From JANMCE01 sp031410595 (GTDB lineage Bacteria; Actinomycetota; Acidimicrobiia; Acidimicrobiales; Ilumatobacteraceae): a stretch of DNA of 64,000 nt. The position numbers and the translations under genes are program-made. Below the pieces are notes generated by a model that worked only from the letters and a program-made list of their open reading frames with translations, did no database searches and had not been told where the DNA came from. Below, piece by piece: positions 61,816 to 64,000 of this stretch. The stretch covers positions 1-64,000 of the forward strand of contig JANNZM010000076.1 in the NCBI GenBank assembly GCA_031410595.1, read 5' to 3'. Position 1 is the stretch's first letter. Every line of letters starts with the position of its first letter.

Positions 61816-63014
61816 GCCGCTATCTCGGTCTCCGTATCGGCGAGCGTGACACCGTGATCTCCGGCATCGGTCGCTCGGCTGTCGGCCGCAAACTCGGTCG
61901 TACGGGTCTCTCGCTCACGGTCGAGTCCTGCCTTCAAGCCATCGCCGATGCCGGCCTCACTCGTGATGATATTGATGGCCTCTCGACGTATCCGGGCTTA
62001 CAGGATGCTTCGCCCGGCATGTCGCCCTGCGGAGTCAGCGACGTGCAGGATGCGTTGCGCCTCAAGCTCAACTGGTTCTCCGGTGGTGCAGAAACCCCGG
62101 CCCAGCTCGGCGCTGTCTTCAACGCCGTTGCCGCCGTTTCGGCCGGGCTCTGCAATCACGTTCTCGTGTATCGAACCGTCACCGAGTCGTCCGCTCAGAC
62201 CGCAACGCGCAGGGCCAGCGTCGTCGGTTCCGGTGCAGCGCGTGTCGGTGGATTCATGCAATGGATGGCCCCCTTCCAAGCCGTGTCGGCCGCCAACTGG
62301 ATCGGCGCCTACGCCCAGCGATACATGCACGATTTCGGATTGACCAAGGAACAACTGGGCCAGATCCCGCTGAATCAACGTCGTCATGCCCAGCGCTACG
62401 ACAAGGCCATCATGCGTGATCCGCTCAGCATGGAGCAGTATCTCAACGCCCGCATGATTTCCTCGCCCCTCGGTCTGTACGACTGCGACATCCCCTGCGA
62501 CGGCTCGGCCGCGGTCGTCGTCTCCCGCGCCGATTTCGCGCCTGACCTGCCCAATGTGGTGCGCATCGAAGCGATCGGCTCGGCGCTCACCGGCCGCAAT
62601 TCGTGGGATCAGCGCCCCGATGTCACGGTCTCTGCCGCTCACGACGCGGCGCCTATGATGTGGGCGCGCACCGACCTGAAGCCCGCCGACGTCGACACGG
62701 TGCAGCTCTACGACGGGTTCTCGTTCCTCACCATCACCTGGCTCGAAGCCCTCGGGTTCTTCCCCAAGGGCGAAGCCGGCCCGTGGCTCGAAGCAGGCGA
62801 AGCCCGTATCGGGATCGGCGGCGAACTGCCGTTGAATACCAACGGCGGTCAACTCTCCGGCGGACGGCTCCACGGCTACGGCTACCTCTACGAAGCCTGC
62901 GCCCAACTACGCGGCATCGCCACGGGCCGCCAAGTAGAGGGCGCCGAAGTTGCCGTCGTCGCCGCCGGTGGCGGCCCCCTCGGCGGCTGCATGCTCCTCA
63001 CCAAAGATCGCTGA
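61812..63014 (+). CDS. Thiolase-like lipid-transfer protein/aldolase (Ltp2-like)
   Basis: A 400-residue thiolase-fold protein. VISGIGRSAVGRKLG, DGLSTYPG and AVFNAVAAVSAGL are the SCP-x thiolase pattern, but the catalytic Cys position is not conserved and the C-terminal GHP-GATG loop reads GGRLHGYGYLYEA. That HGYGY-type Tyr-rich segment is characteristic of Ltp2, the retro-aldolase that cleaves the sterol side chain to release propionyl-CoA and a 17-ketone. The DUF35 partner is coupled upstream. The role is by family; the steroid substrate is inferred. It ends the operon. Confidence 0.88.
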   Translation: MSRYLGLRIGERDTVISGIGRSAVGRKLGRTGLSLTVESCLQAIADAGLTRDDIDGLSTYPGLQDASPGMSPCGVSDVQDALRLKLNWFSGGAETPAQLGAVFNAVAAVSAGLCNHVLVYRTVTESSAQTATRRASVVGSGAARVGGFMQWMAPFQAVSAANWIGAYAQRYMHDFGLTKEQLGQIPLNQRRHAQRYDKAIMRDPLSMEQYLNARMISSPLGLYDCDIPCDGSAAVVVSRADFAPDLPNVVRIEAIGSALTGRNSWDQRPDVTVSAAHDAAPMMWARTDLKPADVDTVQLYDGFSFLTITWLEALGFFPKGEAGPWLEAGEARIGIGGELPLNTNGGQLSGGRLHGYGYLYEACAQLRGIATGRQVEGAEVAVVAAGGGPLGGCMLLTKDR

Positions 63015-63052
63015 CGCTCCATCTGTGGTGGCTTCGAGTTTTCACCGCGCTG

Positions 63053-64000
63053 CTACGCGTGGCCGTAGAGCCTTCTGAGGTCGACGAGTTGCACATCAGA
63101 GCGTCGGCTGATGGCGCGCTCGAGTTCTGCTGTGAACCCGGCGCGACCGACGAGGAGTCGTTTCACTGACGCAGCGCCACGTTCGCCGAGCAGCATTGCG
63201 ACGGCATCGAGGCGATCAAGCTCGGTCACTCCGACCCGTTCAGTTCCGGCCTTGACCTCGCCGATCGCATGCACCTGATCCTTGCCGTGCGGCCCTGGTT
63301 CAAGGGCGACGAGGTCGAGCTGGAACCGGTTCCCGCCGGCCGACAGGGTGCCGGAGCCGACAGATCGTGGATTGCCACCAATCTCATCCGGCTTGGCAAA
63401 GGCGAGCGCCCATTCCGCTGCCATCCATTCGAGGTGAGGACCGTAGATCAACCGCGCAACGCGCTGTCGCGTGTCACGTACGACATCGCTTGCGAGTCCT
63501 CGGTTCAACCGACGTTCTTCGGGTTCGATTACGATTCGGTGGAGTCGCAACATCGGTTCACTCAAATGAATCGTCGAGCGACCGACGTGAAACGGATCCG
63601 GCCGATGTTCGATCCAAGCTCCGTCGGCAAGCACTTTGAGCGGAAACGTCAACGCAGCATCGGCCCGACCGACCGCGGCCGCTATCTCACCACGCCGATG
63701 ATGGCCATCGGCGACCGCAGCCAGCACACTCCAATACAACGCCCGATCAGCAAGCACCGTGTCCTCGCCGACGAGCACACGACCCTCACGGTAGAGCGGT
63801 GAGCTTGGGTTGAGGACATGCTTCGCCAACCAGCTGTCAACGTCTCCTCGCTTTGGTGCGCATCCGGCAAGCGGGAGGTAGCCCGGTGTCCCCCCGACCA
63901 GCGCATGAAGTCGGAAGGCCGCATCGAGGTTGTCGGCGAGCCCCCAATAGGCAGCGGCGTCCCGGTAGCCGAACGGCCCGACCGCTAACTCCAGCGATGC
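63053..64000 (-). CDS. DUF234-type AAA ATPase with nuclease-like C-terminus, partial
   Basis: The frame runs from 63053 to the window edge (315 residues visible), so the ATP-binding N-terminus is missing. Upstream residues (LHALVGGTPGYLPL) match the lid region of archaeal/bacterial ATPases, followed by a winged-helix-like stretch (DGHHRRGEIAAAVGRADAAL). Near the end is RFQLDLVALEPG ... AIGEVKAG, which gives an Asp ... Glu-x-Lys pattern typical of the PD-(D/E)xK fold found in DUF234. These proteins are linked to DNA-related functions but are poorly characterised. It is convergent with the Ltp2 gene. Confidence 0.75.
   Translation of the reverse strand, partial: ASLELAVGPFGYRDAAAYWGLADNLDAAFRLHALVGGTPGYLPLAGCAPKRGDVDSWLAKHVLNPSSPLYREGRVLVGEDTVLADRALYWSVLAAVADGHHRRGEIAAAVGRADAALTFPLKVLADGAWIEHRPDPFHVGRSTIHLSEPMLRLHRIVIEPEERRLNRGLASDVVRDTRQRVARLIYGPHLEWMAAEWALAFAKPDEIGGNPRSVGSGTLSAGGNRFQLDLVALEPGPHGKDQVHAIGEVKAGTERVGVTELDRLDAVAMLLGERGAASVKRLLVGRAGFTAELERAISRRSDVQLVDLRRLYGHA

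Noticed and set aside
1..64000. CRISPR arrays, tRNA or rRNA genes, insertion sequences and integrases
   Set aside because: No regularly spaced repeats, no tRNA-like cloverleaf that I could fold by eye, and no transposase or integrase motifs were seen.

Overview
The window is GC-rich and densely coded, and reads as a chromosomal stretch from a lipid-degrading actinobacterium. The class Acidimicrobiia is my best guess. The reasons are the many F420/LLM-type oxidoreductases, a mycobacterial-style permuted CoA-transferase, fused acyl-CoA dehydrogenases, a DUF35/Ltp2 pair, P450 with 3Fe-4S ferredoxin, an AfsR/SARP regulator, and frequent GTG/TTG starts. No rRNA, tRNA, phage, insertion sequence or CRISPR array was seen. 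Placement is inference; no marker gene is present.

Layout. 0-4 kb: a partial lipoprotein and a frameshifted SARP/AfsR regulator. 4-11 kb: LLM oxidoreductase, two crotonase-family enzymes, a PNPOx-like protein, a quinone-reductase-like MDR and an amidohydrolase. 11-12.5 kb: two secreted proteins. 12.8-15 kb: crotonase, Rieske oxygenase and SnoaL operon. 15-20.4 kb: fused acyl-CoA dehydrogenase, thiolase and SDR, with a divergent crotonase. 20.4-22.6 kb: a probable selenoprotein (in-frame TGA), SnoaL and a P-loop kinase. 22.7-26 kb: a decayed zone holding a truncated P450, a broken LLM gene, a VapBC module and a CoA-transferase relic, with an intact phosphotransferase. 26-36 kb: SMP-30, a second phosphotransferase, SDRs, two P450s, ferredoxin, a bicupin and a frameshifted zinc dehydrogenase. 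36-42 kb: a second VapBC, three acyl-CoA dehydrogenases, an LLM enzyme and an amidohydrolase. 42-54 kb: SDRs, an amidohydrolase-3, a CoA-transferase, a crotonase, a molybdopterin oxidoreductase, an SDR-thioesterase fusion and a zinc dehydrogenase. 54-57 kb: an insert carrying an unfamiliar nuclease-like protein and HigBA. 57-63 kb: SDR, then the fused acyl-CoA dehydrogenase, enoyl-CoA hydratase, DUF35 and Ltp2 operon. The window ends in a DUF234-type ATPase.

Working together, the genes look like parallel beta-oxidation and side-chain cleavage routes for sterol-, isoprenoid- or branched-lipid-like substrates: oxygenases (P450, Rieske) open or hydroxylate, then acyl-CoA dehydrogenases, hydratases, SDR dehydrogenases and thiolase or Ltp2 aldolase shorten the chain. 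The exact substrate cannot be read from the sequence.

Two observations stand out. First, positions 20450-21517 form one open frame interrupted only by a TGA, in a WAxxUGC redox motif followed by a hairpin, as expected of a bacterial selenoprotein. Second, a 16-bp inverted repeat YTGAC-N6-GTCRR occurs seven times, each time in the promoter gap of a lipid-metabolism gene and mostly between divergent genes. It defines a probable regulon whose regulator is not encoded here.
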